Origin: Ulva prolifera | Taxonomy: Eukaryota > Chlorophyta > Ulvophyceae > Ulvales > Ulvaceae | Direction of reading: 5' to 3' | NCBI GenBank assembly: GCA_023078555.1 | Contig: CM041198.1 | Coordinates: forward strand, 5,656,354 to 5,720,353 | DNA: 64,000 nt | Part shown: in pieces, positions 21,601 through 33,237 of the stretch | Numbering within the stretch: position 1 is the stretch's first letter | Layout of the letters: each line of letters begins with the position of its first letter | The notes under the pieces: generated by a model | What the model was told of the DNA's origin: nothing | Seen by the model: only the letters and a program-made list of their open reading frames with translations | Databases searched by the model: none | Position numbers and translations under genes: made by a program

Positions 21601-22070
21601 CAGGCCTCTCCCCGCTCACCACAGGGCGTGCACGTCCCACCAGAACACACGTTTCCATTGCTGCAGGAGGGGTCGTCAGTCGGCAGGCGCTGGCAGCACG
21701 GCTCCCCGGTGCCGCCGCACGAACGGCACGTGCCCGCGCCGGTGCTGCTGCTGCACGTCAACAGGTTGGAGCCCAGGAGCGTCTGGCAGAAGTCGGCGTT
21801 GGTGCGGCCCTCACAGCAGGCCTCTCCCCGCTCACCGCAGGGCGTGCACGTCCCGCCAGAACACACGTTCCCGGTGCTGCAGAACGGGTCTTCGGTGGGT
21901 AGGCGCTGGCAGCAGGGCTCGTCCGCGCCGCCGCAGGAGATGCAGGATCCGGCGCCGGTGTTGCTACTGCACCGCAGCAGGGGGCCACTGCCAGTAAACC
22001 CCGCGCGACACCAGTCGCGGTTGCTCGTCCCTGGGCAGCACGGCTGCCCCCTCTCCCCACAGTTGCCGAC
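15555..22070 (-). CDS. Cys-rich / TSP3-like / VWA repeat protein, 5' end missing
   Basis: Proposed exons (minus): 21186-22070, 19782-20828, 18926-19418, 18457-18533, 17456-17945, 17012-17217, 16141-16621, 15555-15706. All lengths and phases agree, giving about 1,275 residues. The first two exons encode Cys repeats alternating CGERGEACC and CGGTGEPCC half-units. The second adds a calcium-binding-type TSP3-like segment and a VWA start; then a two-exon VWA module follows, repeated three times in all, and a last TSP3-like exon (DRDGDGVDDC) ends at a stop. The third VWA domain keeps DSSGS, a Thr and a TD motif, as for a metal-binding MIDAS; the other two do not. Probably a secreted adhesion or wall protein (inference); no signal exon was found upstream. 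The donor at 21186 would be GC rather than GT. Confidence 0.78.
18602..18632. repeat. Poly-C tract
   Basis: 31 consecutive C in an intron of the VWA gene. A similar interrupted poly-G tract lies at 22616-22661 and shorter C tracts near 39702-39721 and 62826-62842. Confidence 0.95.
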
Positions 22071-24805
22071 CTGTATACTCGGCCAGCCGGATCATGGCAC
22101 AGCATCGGTGATCGAGCGAGCGCAGGCGCGAAGTCTAGGATTCTGGAGCATGTCTTCAAACTGCAGAATGTTGAAGGGGGCCTGGTGCGGGCCCGATGTG
22201 ATATCAGCATCGGACGAAGGGAAGTGAGTGTAGAATCGGGTGAGGTCTCGCTTCAGTTCGTGGGCGAGCATGCAATGTGATTGAGATCTCTGGACCTCTC
22301 TAGAGAGGCAGCGCAACTCGTGATGTGGCGATGGAGAGCTTGTGCAAGATTGATGGGAGTCGGGCAGGTGTGGAGGTGCTGGTGGGGTGTTGCACTTGGC
22401 TAAGAGCGGTTCCCTGTCAGCCACCAAAGGTAGCTGCGAGCAGTCGTGCTCAGTGGATGGTCGAGAAATTCAGGGTTTTGCCAGAAATCCTGAATTCACC
22501 CTTGTGCAGGTCAATTGTGCCCGGTTGCAGCTGTAGCTTGCGAACAGTCATACCCGGTCACATGTACCACTGCGATTGGCCGGCCGACTCTCATTTGATG
22601 ACTGACTCGAGATCCGGGGGGGGGGGGGGGGGGGGTGGGGGGGGGGGGGGGGTGGGGGGGGAGTGAAGGCTGTTGGCTTCCGTGCTAAGCAGACAGCCGC
22701 GCATCGTTTGGAACGGCTGGAGTGGATGGTACAGTCGAGCTCACCAGCAAGCGATGCATACCACACACCCATGGCGTTGACTTTGACCTTCGTGCTGCAA
22801 GTTGTGTTGGACAAGAACCTTGGCCGCAGCGTCGGCAGCTGTCCTGGCGAGCTACTGTCAGTGTGTTTTGATGGCGCCGAGCTTCGGTGGCTGCGAGCCG
22901 CACGCCGTTTCTCATGCAGGCCATGTTTTATTCATTACCTCGTAGACATGAATGCGCAGACCAGCTTAGTATCGCTCGCTCAGAGTCTGGCCACCGCGGC
23001 CGAGCTCCACGCCAGCTGTGACAGCAGCCATGCCTCACGCTAACTCCACCACATGCATGTCTACGGTGAAGCTCCATTCGTTCCACTGTGGAAGAAATTG
23101 AGAACCGCGGAAGAAATTGGCTGCGTGAGCTGCAGCAGCTTGGGCCAGCTGGTAGCGTGCAGTTAGGCGGTCCAGCTGGATATCTCATCGATTGCAAGCC
23201 GGAGTCCACGCTAGCAGACGCGAGCTCGAACACATAGGTGTTGTAACAGCGTGCAGGTGAAGTCTCGATGGATATCAACGCCATAGTGGCAAACTGGTTC
23301 ATCGGCAGCGGACGGTTTATGCATACGGGGCCGAAACGCATGCGCGTGCATGGGAGCGACAAGGGCGCCTGGCGCTGCCGAGATGGATACCATAGATATT
23401 TCGGCAATGACATCGTTACACATATCTCGAGGTAAGTGCTGTCGGGACCCGGGCCGCCCGGCTCCCATTCTGTACATCGATATCCGAATCAAGCGCAGGT
23501 TCGATCGAGGATCGTGACTCTGTGAGTGCATGCAGTCGCACAGTGCTAGTGGGCCTCGCCCTGTGTGGAAACCCTGAGATGTAACGGCCAGGTGCATGTG
23601 CCTATGTGCCTACTAGCGTGAGCATGCTTGCTGCAAAGTTGATTATAAACAATGGACACCGTGGCAGGCCAGCCCACCTTCGAGCGCGCGTCAAATGCGC
23701 CCGTCAAGCGTGACGCGTCATTGAAGTTCAGTCATGTGCCGCACCTGCAGTACGCCCCGCCCTGCTCCGGACAGCGAGCCCTGATCATCCACCAGGCCTG
23801 GAGGCGAAGTCGAGGCCGAGGCTTGATGTACATGTGACGCGCTGAAGCAGCCAGCCGCAAGCCACAGCCACAGCCACGCGCACGCAAGGACCATCGATCG
23901 AGGGGTCGCCATTGGCATGCGCAAGACGCTTGAGTAGCTGATCGCGCTTCTCACAAGCTGCCGGATGTAGGAGGCTTTCGACCTCGCGGTCGCAGCACGT
24001 GTTCGTGGCAGACGATCCCAGCACTGGGTCCAGCAGTGAATCTGATCCAAGGTCTGTTAGAAGTTGATCACTGATGGCAGGAGGGCCGAAGCAGCTACTC
24101 AATGAAAAACGTGCACGCAAGTGCGCTGGGGTTGTGCGCTGTGAACGGTCCAGTGGTGCCAGGTTCCACCCCGGCCGGGTACTGTACAGTGTCCAGGCTG
24201 CTCACACAAACGTTCGAGAGATGGCAGACATGCAACGTGGTCGCCAGATACACAGTTTCTCGAACACGGCACACAACCACAACGTCAACGCTGCCAAAAG
24301 ACGCGCTGGCCAAACCGCCACACATGTGGCCACTTGCATGCCGTGACCCCGGCGTTGCAAAGGCAATCAATCACACAGTCGTCACAGTGCGAACTGCGCG
24401 GGGTCTACGCGTAGCGTGCGCCAACTGCACGCGTAGCGGAACCCTGAAGAACGTGCATGGAGACTGAGAAGAACGTGACTGGCAATGCAAGGCCGCGTTG
24501 CGCCGCAGAGTCATCCGAGCTGGCCAGGTATGTACGTAAGGACTTTGCGACCTGGTATCGAGGTTGCTTGCCTGGCCCACGTAGTTATCCGATCAGGCAT
24601 GCGCAGTTTAGCGAGGTTGAAACATGTCATACCGGTCCGTAATGGTCATGCAAGTTGAGCAATTAGCATCACCCAGTGAAACATCTATCTCATGGAGATG
24701 CCTCATGCATATGAGATCAGAGAGGGCAGGGGAGCATGCTGTCAAGTTTGAGACACTCTCTCAAAAATTGCCACTGCTGCATATGCAAGCATCATGACAC
24801 TGGTT
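22071..24805. other. Upstream of the VWA gene; no firm gene
   Basis: The first exon or exons of the VWA gene should lie here but were not recognised. A poly-G tract fills 22616-22661. A minus-strand ORF at about 23860-24080 contains a Cys-bearing stretch (NTCCDREVESLLHPAACEKR) that could be an exon, but no domain or splice sites fix it. Elsewhere only short, unremarkable ORFs are seen. Confidence 0.4.
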
Positions 24806-24807
24806 TA

Positions 24808-27260
24808 CTACGTGGTAACCCCCCCCCAGAATGGCACTTTTCGGTGGACAACGTCATACCCCCACATTCCCGCGGCGACCGCCGATTTAACACGCCTAAG
24901 CATCCAATATTACCTTTCTGAAGGGCCGAATGGATTCGGTCACGCGGCATCTGGACGGACGATTCAAATTCGGACGCATGAACCGCACCGCGGAGGCACT
25001 GCAGGAACGCGCAGCTGCAGCCCACACCCACACGCGGAAGTGCGGGCAAAACTATACACTAATCACCTGTTTACTTAACATCCATTTGCTTTGAGCTTAC
25101 TCGCACGCGTTGCATCCTGTGATCGGTGCGGATGTGCTGCCGACTGTACCTGAACTCAGCTGAGGCGCGCTGCTGTCGCCAGCGTGCGACTCCTAATTGC
25201 GATCAGATACCGGAAATATATTAAATGATGCCTATGAGGGTCGAGCAGCGGCGATGGCCAGCGCTGCGAGGAAGAAGCACTTGAAGAAGATCTCCAAACT
25301 AGGAGCGACAGCGAGGAAGAGCCTGGCAGCACGGCCACCGACCCCTCTGCCCGGTACGCATGAATGACTGTTGAGAACATAGTGTCATGAGTGGGCTGCT
25401 CCCAAGCAGTGGCTCAGCTGATCTCTGCAGAGCTCTGTACAAATCTGGCGAGGGGCTGAGTGCTAGCTGCTACCGACTGGGCTACGATTCTGGCATGATA
25501 TGCAGGAGTAGTTTGCATCAGAATGTAACAAGCATACTCTGTCCTTGCACATCCCCTGAACCAAGGCAATGCAATTTACGAACTCACTCGCAACTGCTTT
25601 CACTATATGCTGGATCCACAAGGAGAAGTCAGAGATACTGTGGCACATCCACCTGCAACGTGGCCTGGCCCACAGCCCGGGTCAGTGCAACCGCACGCGT
25701 GGCTGCTCCTGGGGTACAACTTTCAGTCTGTGATTGAAAGTGTGCACCCTGGACGCGGTATGGTCCGCCCACTGACGAAGTATCACGGTGAGCAAATTGT
25801 GCTACTATTTACAAAGCAGCACCTGTTGTGGGATGCAATGGAGACAGAGCTAAACAAGCTACGAGCACACCCAGAGTTCAGATGCATTGTCGACGAGCTG
25901 CAGAGATTGTGGGCTGCAATGGGGGAGTGCCATCGCCAGATTCACCTACCACCCTCTCAGCTTAGTCGGGAGGTGTTGGAAACAAACATTGGGGAGGTTG
26001 AAGTGTGCCTGCGCTTCTTTGAAGAGAATGTCCTTAGGCCGTGCAGCTACAAGCTGAAGGCTTACGACCACATTCTCATCAAGCACATGCTCAGCGAGGT
26101 AGACAAGCTAGCTCCACTGAAGCTCTCCCCGGTCAGTGTCTCGAGCCGCTTCATTGAAGCTGGCAACAAGCACGCCAAGGCTATGTTCCGGAGGATGCCA
26201 GGTGGTGGGAAGGAGTATCCAGACAAAAGAAATCGACCCGTTGTACAAGTGTGTAGAAAGCTAGTGGCCCGGTACAAGATGGAGAGAGTGGTGTACTACC
26301 AAGACTTAGGCATGAGCGTCACTGAACACGATGCAGAGCAGCCAGGTACACCAGTCATGAGCGCCGAAGATGAACCCAGCGGAGGACACGATGTCACGAC
26401 TGATTCGGTGAGTGCCTGTTCCAGCTTGAATGAGCTGGAATCCACATGGCCTGACCCTCTATGTGGAGATGGCCACGATGCGAGACCAGCCAGAGCACCT
26501 AAGGTGCTGCCAGCTGTGCACAGCCATACTCCGTATTGAAAACATAAATTGTATGTATAGTATGTACATAGCAGCGGCATTGTGCTGATGCTTGAAGTGA
26601 GAGATCCGCACTTGCAACAGCAATGTCCAGACTAGAACAGTGTGGGGGACAAAAGACACACCCTCTGCTGCAAGAGAGCTGCCAGTAAACAGATTCCCTA
26701 CTAGGAAGTATGCTGTCGCTGCCAACTCGACGAGTGTCCACAGACACTCATCAGGAGCAGTAGCCCACCTACCGCACACCGCAACACAGACACCAGGCTT
26801 GACACACCCCACGAGGCCCAATCCACCGCAAAATAAACGAGACAAAGATCACATACGTCCAGTGATGATGCTGTGTTGTGTTCTGATTCACTCCGCTGCA
26901 CGTTGGCCTGATTTGCGGGCACCTCGTGACAGTGCAATGACCTGACTGATCACCCCCTTCCGCGGCGCGGGAGCCGACCAAACAGCGCGAACGATGCAGC
27001 ATAGCATCATTCAGATCATGTTGATAATTAATTGTGGCGTTTGGCAGGTTTCCGCCGCGACTTTGGGTCTTGTACCCATGGCGCATCGCGATGCACCCGG
27101 CACTCGCAGCATGCACATGCCGAGCCGTCATGCACCCAACGGAATCCATTCACCGCCTCAAAATGTCGATAGCTGACGCATGGCGAGGGCCGCATGCCGT
27201 CATGGCGCGTGGTGCCGGCGCGTTAGGCTGTCCAGCCCCTGGGGGGGGGGTTACCACGTA
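24808..27260 (+). mobile_element. DNA transposon with TA target site, 2.45 kb
   Basis: Ends are perfect 22-bp terminal inverted repeats (CTACGTGGTAAC, nine C, then AG), flanked by TA on both sides (24806-24807 and 27261-27262). A TA duplication suggests Tc1/mariner-like or another TA-targeting superfamily. One intact 310-codon ORF lies inside (25607-26539), but no DD(D/E) catalytic triad is recognisable, so the element may be non-autonomous, carry cargo, or encode a transposase of an unrecognised type. Confidence 0.75.
25607..26539 (+). CDS. Orphan ORF inside the TA-flanked transposon
   Basis: 310 codons from ATG to stop without introns. The middle (residues about 60-240) looks folded and helical, with LKAYDHILIKHMLSEVDKL and a later stretch around FIEAGNKHAKAMFRRMPGGG, where a Glu followed by a His/Lys-rich helix faintly recalls the carboxy ends of some transposases. 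The tail after about 250 is acidic and low complexity. No family was recognised and no complete catalytic triad is visible. Its position between clean terminal repeats suggests it belongs to the element rather than the host. Confidence 0.6.
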   Translation: MLDPQGEVRDTVAHPPATWPGPQPGSVQPHAWLLLGYNFQSVIESVHPGRGMVRPLTKYHGEQIVLLFTKQHLLWDAMETELNKLRAHPEFRCIVDELQRLWAAMGECHRQIHLPPSQLSREVLETNIGEVEVCLRFFEENVLRPCSYKLKAYDHILIKHMLSEVDKLAPLKLSPVSVSSRFIEAGNKHAKAMFRRMPGGGKEYPDKRNRPVVQVCRKLVARYKMERVVYYQDLGMSVTEHDAEQPGTPVMSAEDEPSGGHDVTTDSVSACSSLNELESTWPDPLCGDGHDARPARAPKVLPAVHSHTPY

Positions 27261-27262
27261 GT

Positions 27263-27495
27263 ATGGTTGAGCAGGACCGTGAGCCTCTGAGCGCAATCGT
27301 GCATCATGTAAAGCCCAGGTGGCCAACATAGCTTGGTATACCCAGCTGATCTCAGCTGGAAATTCCCCCAGAGCATGCATCACATGCATCTCCCGTCAGT
27401 CATCTCTCCCAGCACCCATTAAGCAGATAACACTCGACTCACAACGACTCACATCCATGCATGCTGTCGATTCATCCTTCACAGTAGTGCCCGGG
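27263..27495. other. Spacer between two transposon loci
   Basis: Nothing recognised apart from the right TA target duplication of the preceding element. Confidence 0.5.
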
Positions 27496-27564
27496 GCATC
27501 AGCACAAAGCGGGTCCTCCGCCCGGCCACAGTCAGTGCCCCGGAAACGTCTTGTGTGGCGCCAT

Positions 27565-28996
27565 AGGGGGTCAACCACTCCCGCTACATGGTGGGCCCAC
27601 CTACGGCGCGCAAGATCGGCTGCGATTTTGGCCGCTTGGGGAAGACTTTGGCTATTGTCTATGTTGAATGGGGATTCGTAGTGTGTCATCTCGCTGTTGG
27701 GGAGTCTCCCCATCGCAAACCCGGGTTTTGTCGAATTTCCGCGCTTTTCCCCAAACGAGGGTCGTTCATGCCCAAACGTGTGCCATTGCATCGAGAACAC
27801 GCAGCACACTCAAAATATGCTATGATACTCACCGGGTTATGACATATTGCTTCTGTCACATTTGTGGGTAGCGTTCGGCAAGTGAGGCACTATTCAACGG
27901 CGCGCTAGCTGATCGGGCCGACATGGCGGGGCGCTCACGCACTGGTCAGGCGACATGTCAGCATTGATTGGCAGCATATTGCGTGTTGAATATTGCGTGT
28001 TGAATATTGCGTGTTGAAGGACCCTGCCTCAATTTTATGTGCAATGGGGAATGCCCATGTTTTGTAATGCACCGTCACATCTACACCTTATTTCACAGCA
28101 TGTCACTCTAATGATACCGCAAATGCGCATCAATGATGTATCCACCGTGTATCCAGCATCCGCCGCTCTATTGAAATGATTCATTAGTGTACAATGGCGA
28201 GGCATGATCACAGCAGGCCAGAGTAACTCAACACGTCTCCAGTGACACTACGCAAAAGATGACCTAAGCATACCTACGCTGACGTCTTTGTTGAGAAGTA
28301 CACACCTAGCAGGTGGACTGCAAAGCTCCGGATCATGCTCCATCACAAGGGCCTGTCAGGCCTGTCACAGGTATCAAGATACTCATGCGCCCCATGCCGA
28401 TATCAAACGTTCTACGAGAGTGACGATCAATCACGATCAGGCAGTGAAGCTTTGATATCTCGTGTATAATTCAGTTTGAGCCACTATCCCATGCTACACA
28501 CAGATCGCAGGTAGGACGCCCTTGCCGGATATCCAGAGATTCAGACCTATCCAGCATTATTAGAGGGAGTAATACGACTCAAATTGCATAGCGTGCGTCA
28601 CTGTGTGGCCAGCCTCCAGGAATCTCAGCCGTATACAGCTTCATGAAGCCTCACCAACGAAAAAAATGCACATACAGCTTTGCGATCACCAACAAGAGCT
28701 TTAAAGAGCTCATTTTAAAAGCGTTTGGGGACGCCTGCGAAAGTTTGGGGAGGTTTGGGGAGGCGACTGAGCGTCTGGGCCGGTTGGGGAGCCAGCGTCG
28801 CGAAAGGCCGATTTTCCCCAACCAGACGAGCCATATGGACGATCATGGGCCATTTTCCCCACCCGAGTGAGATGACACACTACGAATCCCCATTCAACAT
28901 AGACAATAGCCAAAGTCTTCCCCAAGCGGCCAAAATCGCAGTCGATCTTGCGCGCCGTAGGTGGGCCCACCATGTAGCGGGAGTGGTTGACCCCCT
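27565..28996. mobile_element. Non-autonomous DNA transposon with 128-bp inverted repeats
   Basis: Inverted repeats 27565-27692 and 28869-28996 match over 128 bp with very few differences, starting AGGGGGTCAACC. An 8-bp target duplication GGCGCCAT flanks them (27557-27564 and 28997-29004). Subterminal DNA holds many TTGGGGA / TCCCCAA copies, typical of transposase binding arrays. Long inverted repeats suggest a MULE-type element, while 8 bp also fits hAT. No coding region was found inside, so it must rely on a transposase encoded elsewhere. Confidence 0.82.
27976..28017 (+). repeat. Three tandem copies of a 14-bp unit
   Basis: ATATTGCGTGTTGA repeated three times without change, inside the non-autonomous transposon. 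Confidence 0.9.
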
Positions 28997-29309
28997 GGCG
29001 CCATCGAGCGGCCGTCGCAGCTGTCGCCGGCGCCGTCTCCGTCCCGGTCTGCACGCAACACGCAGCATTGCAGCGTGTTGAGTGCTCAGCCTCACTGACA
29101 CGAGGGTAGTATCGTACTGTCACAGCGCACTACTAGTAGTAGGATAACACGGCTGGCATGCAGCACTGGCAAGGGCGCGACGGTGGCCTATGGCGCCCCA
29201 GCCTCTGCAGCAGCACGTGGAGGGCACCATATCAGCACTATGGCTATGTGGTTACAATTTAAAGGACAGAGGCCGGGCACGTAGCCGTTTCTCGGAAGCC
29301 ACTCCCAAA

Positions 29310-29580
29310 GCACCATGAGTATGTGTTACAAGGACAAAGCAAGCAAGGCAGGTAGCACCACGAGCAAAAACTAGAGGAACCGCACACCACGCAACCAGCC
29401 ACTTGTAGCACACATTAGCACACCACACAACGCAAGCACCCGCGCAGGGCACAGCCACACAACCACATACACGCCCCCACACCCAAGCCCCCACATCCAC
29501 AACCACAATTGCACGCCCGCCCACTCTCGCCCCCCCGCCTGCCAGCTCGGCGCAAGAGCCCCAAAAGCACTCCAACACAC
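29310..29580 (+). repeat. CA-rich dispersed repeat, copy 2
   Basis: Starts near TGTTACAAGGACAAAGC and ends after GGCGCAAGAGCCCCAAAAGC, with the same block order as 488-785. The stretch 29581-30032 that follows holds only a 66-codon plus-strand ORF (29741-29941) of unknown meaning. Confidence 0.5.
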
Positions 29581-30032
29581 CGCGACAACTACAAGCCCCC
29601 CATGCTATTCCAGAACGTTCAGCCTATGTATGGCTATGCGTGTTCACCGGTGTGCTTCTGTAACGCTCTACTGGTCTTACTGGGCGCTCTTGACGCCTCT
29701 TCGATTGTACACAAATGATTACTGAGGAGCACTTGTACATTTGTCCGTGTACCACACCATGGGTGAGTGTGCCATTGGCATTGCTGAGTCATGCAGCTTT
29801 CACCACTCCACGGAGACTGGGATCCCTGCGCCCAGTCGACTAGAGAGCATGTGGGAACTCGCAAAGAATGTCCCGGCGGTCAGCAGACCAGGTCTGGCCA
29901 TCCAGTTCAGCTCGCTCGTGGAGTCGCTGGCATCTGTCTGACAGTGCGGTACCGGTGTATGTAGCGCCGTAAACATGAACAAAGCGTTGAAGGCGTCACT
30001 CCTCAATCTTGAATTCAGCTGAGAACATAGAT

Positions 30033-33000
30033 ATGGCTGTCCTGACGATAGACGGTGCTCGGAAACTGTTTCCCGCGGATGTCGTCGGTCGGAGCCAGCT
30101 GCTGCAGGACCTTCTACAGCACGCGGAAGCACCTGAAGACGTGCAATTACCAGTTGATGATGAAGTCATTCAGCTATGGCTTGACTATCATCAGCAGCGC
30201 CGAGGCGAGCCGCAAACGCCTGGGCCTGGAATGGCCGTGGACTGCATGAAGCGTCTCTTGCAGGTCTGAATCCGTTCCATAAAGTGCCGTTCCAGGTCGC
30301 AGTTGATCCGGGTCACTTGAATCCGAATCTGGCACCGACTTTGCTTTCCTGCTCTTTCTGCCCAGTGGCCATGTGTGGTGGATGTCACGCCCCAGGCGCT
30401 GTCCGTGCATTGACTGCAACTTTTGTACACCGGCACTGTCCCTACCGCCAGCTGGAGTACATTTTTTGTTCTTATGCTACAGCCGTCTGCTGTGGCACGT
30501 TTTTGGTACTCTGTGCTGCCTGTTGCACTGCGCTTGGAGCTTTGTATCACACTCCCTTTCAGCTTCCGCCTTGCTCCAGGCATGATACATGCCACGGACT
30601 CTGGAACATGCTCTCATCAGACTCAGATACAAAATCACGGCGGTCGTTGTCGTAAACACATATGTGCCTCATTCAAGCTGGGAGGTTCCAGCTCGCCAAC
30701 CCTCTGCCTCTGTTCCAATAGACATCTGCACGTGCCTCTGCAGTATACAGTCTGTAGTTCTTTATATGGGGACCGTTTTTTGTTGAGCCTGACCGCATGC
30801 ATGCCACAGGCAGCGGATGTGCTCATCGATGACACAACCAAGGCAGCGATGTGCTCAGGCCTCGCGGCGTCTCTCGAGCAGAGCGCTGTAACCCCCACGC
30901 CACCCGCCTGCCGATCGAGCTCCCTGGCCACAGCAGCTCAGCTGCAACCAGCACCCCAGGCTGCACCTGCAGCCACTGCTGACTGTGCCCGCCTCACGTC
31001 GGAGAGTGACAAGGTGCCTCTCCACTCCTGCCGCCCTCACCCTGCCCGAAGGGAGTTGTACGTGCTGAAACACAGTCAGTGCAGACGGCCATGGCCTCAC
31101 GGGACTGCAACACACCTTGTGCTCGGGGATTGCCAGCAGCGTCATCCGCTCTCAAGCTGCTGACTCGCGGCATGCCTTACAGGTCTTCTCGGGCCTGTCG
31201 CAGGACCTCACAGAAGCCATCCTCCAGCTCATACCCCTCCCCCGTTGCCTCACGCTCCTCCCGCCCCCCCTTCACGCCCTCGCGCTTGCCACGCACGTCC
31301 CCTCCGTCCACACAGACTCCACGCTAGCCCTGCCCCCCCTCCCGGCCACCCTCTGCCCGGCCGCCATTTCCGCTGTCGCCGCACTCCCGCACCTCCGCGA
31401 CCTCTCACTCGCCGGCCACATCGTGGGCCCCCACGCGGCCGCGCTCGCACGCGTGCTGCGTGCTGTGCCGGCCCTCACCGCCCTGTCCCTCGCTGACTGT
31501 GGATTTTGCGCATCGTCCACATGTGGCAACGCCCTCGCGACAGCGATCTCCAGCCTCCCCAACCTCTCGAGTCTGGACTTGAGCCACAATTTGCTCAGGG
31601 GCGGAGCGCTCACGGATCTCCCCGCCTCACTGCCCCAGCTACAAACCCTGACGACTCTCCGCGTCGCCGACGCGGTGTCATATGCGGTGCCGCATGACAT
31701 GCATGCGCTCGCGGCCGCCGTGGCGCACCTGCCCGCGCTCGCCGTGTTTTCGCTCGGCAGCCTCGTGACACAGGACCAGTTCTCGTGGGGGGCGGCGTTC
31801 ACACATGCGCTCACCGCGCTGCTGCGCGCGCTGTGTGCTGCGCCCGCGCTGACGAGCCTGGACTTCCACTTCAGCCACGGCATGAGCATCGCGGACACGG
31901 GGGATACGGCGGCGCTGTGGGAGGGGCTAGGGGGTCTCGTGCGACTGCGGCGGCTCTCGCTCGCGATCCCGGTCGTGAAACTCTCGAGTGCCGAGAAGGG
32001 CGTGTGGGAGGGCGCGCTCGGCCGCGGCCTCGCCGCCCTTACGTGCCTCACCGAGCTCGACGTGCGCATGCATGAGGTCGTGCACAGGGTCGCGCAGCAG
32101 TCGTACGCGGAGTCCGTCGTCGCGCCGCTCGCTGCGCTGACCGCGCTGCGGCGGCTGCGGCTGCCGCAGTTTGCGCTCGCGGGCGGGGCCGAGGGCCGCG
32201 CTGCGCTGCTGTGCGTGCTGGGCTTGCCGGGCCTGACGAGCCTGCACGTGCGCGGGAGCCGGGGGGTCACGTACCCGCAGCAGGCCAGCGCGACGGCTGC
32301 GGCGGAGACGGCGCTCGCCGGCGCGCTGTGTGCTGCGCCGCGGATCCGCGACGTACGCATGCCGGTGCACGTGTGCGCAGGGGAACATTCCGCCGCCATC
32401 TCAGCGCTGACTGCGATCCGCGGCCGCTCCGAGCCGCCAACCGCCCTCGCCGTGCAGCTGTCGTTCTGCTCCCGCGGCGAGCAGGTGCATGCACAGCGGG
32501 ACTTGCTGGCGGGGTATGTGCCCCTGCTGCGTGCTGCGTGCTGCCTCGACCTGATGGCCGTTGACGCGCAGTGGCTGCACACCCTGACGCAGCACGCCGC
32601 CGCGCTGAGCCGCGTGACGTCTCTCCGGCTGACCGTCCTGAACCCTGAAGCGGCCGCTGGACCCGACCACGCAGCATTCATCTGCCAGCTCCCCATGCTC
32701 ACGGCCCTGCGCGAGCTATCCATATCGCTGTCCTCCACCGCGGCAGACGCCGACGCGCAGACCGTACGCCACCGGCCCGGCCTCCTTACATTTTGCGAGC
32801 AGCTGCCGAGCCTGGAGGCGCTCACGGCGCTGGCGGTGTCTGTCGACGCCGCGGGGGTAGCACTCGTAGCCACAGCATGCGCAGCGCACAGCGGACTCGC
32901 GTCCCTCGACTTCGTCGTGCCCGGGCCGGCTGCCCCGCTTGCACCGCCCCTCCGCTGCCTTCCCATCGGCGGCCTGACCATGCTGCGAAGCCTCGCCGTA

Positions 33001-33237
33001 TCCGCCGGCCACATCGCCCAGGCGGACGACTTCTGGGAGCAGCTGCCACATCTGCAGCAGCTGCGGAGCCTGCGGCTGCACGGCCGGCTGACGTCTGAGC
33101 GAGTCGAGGCGCTCATAGACACTGTCCGGGGGCGGCTGCTGGCACTGCGGGAGCTGCAGGTGCAGATCGCGTCTAGGGTTCAGGGGACGTGCCTGGTCCT
33201 CGCCGACTTGCCGTGCGCTCTCCTGTGTACGCACTGA
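30033..33237 (+). CDS. BTB/Skp1-like plus leucine-rich repeat protein
   Basis: Three proposed exons, all phase 0: 30033-30263, 30810-31013 and 31183-33237, about 829 residues. Residues 1-77 resemble a Skp1/BTB-POZ fold start (DGARKLFPADVV, a helix LLQDLL, then VQLPVDDEVIQLWLDYH). Exon 2 is a low-complexity Ala/Pro/Ser linker. Exon 3 begins with an F-box-like helix (LSQDLTEAILQLIPLP) and continues as irregular leucine-rich repeats, for instance LRDLSLAGH, LTALSLADC and LSSLDLSHNLL. Such proteins often act as substrate receptors of cullin ubiquitin ligases (family knowledge); that role is inference here. The 3' end could instead be a donor at about 33159 leading to a further exon. It is very GC- and Ala-rich. 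Confidence 0.7.

Larger units (their letters stand above)
27496..29056 (-). pseudogene. Decayed TSP3-like exon split by a transposon
   Basis: Minus-strand sequence at 29005-29056 reads after a GTGCAG acceptor as DRDGDGAGDSCDGR, matching the DRDGDGVDDCRDGC start of the last exon of the VWA gene. The continuation at 27496-27556 resembles the rest of that exon (KT-PG-...CGRAEDPLCADA) but with a one-base shift. The two halves are separated by the 1.43-kb element at 27565-28996. The upstream intron is also similar to that of the VWA gene (CACTGACACGAGG, TTGAGTGCTCAG), so this is a segmental copy, not convergence. It is no longer coding. Confidence 0.6.

Noticed and set aside
31272-33122. 616-codon minus-strand ORF under the LRR exon
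   Set aside because: Antisense shadow in GC-rich DNA; the plus strand has LRR motifs and phase-matched exons.
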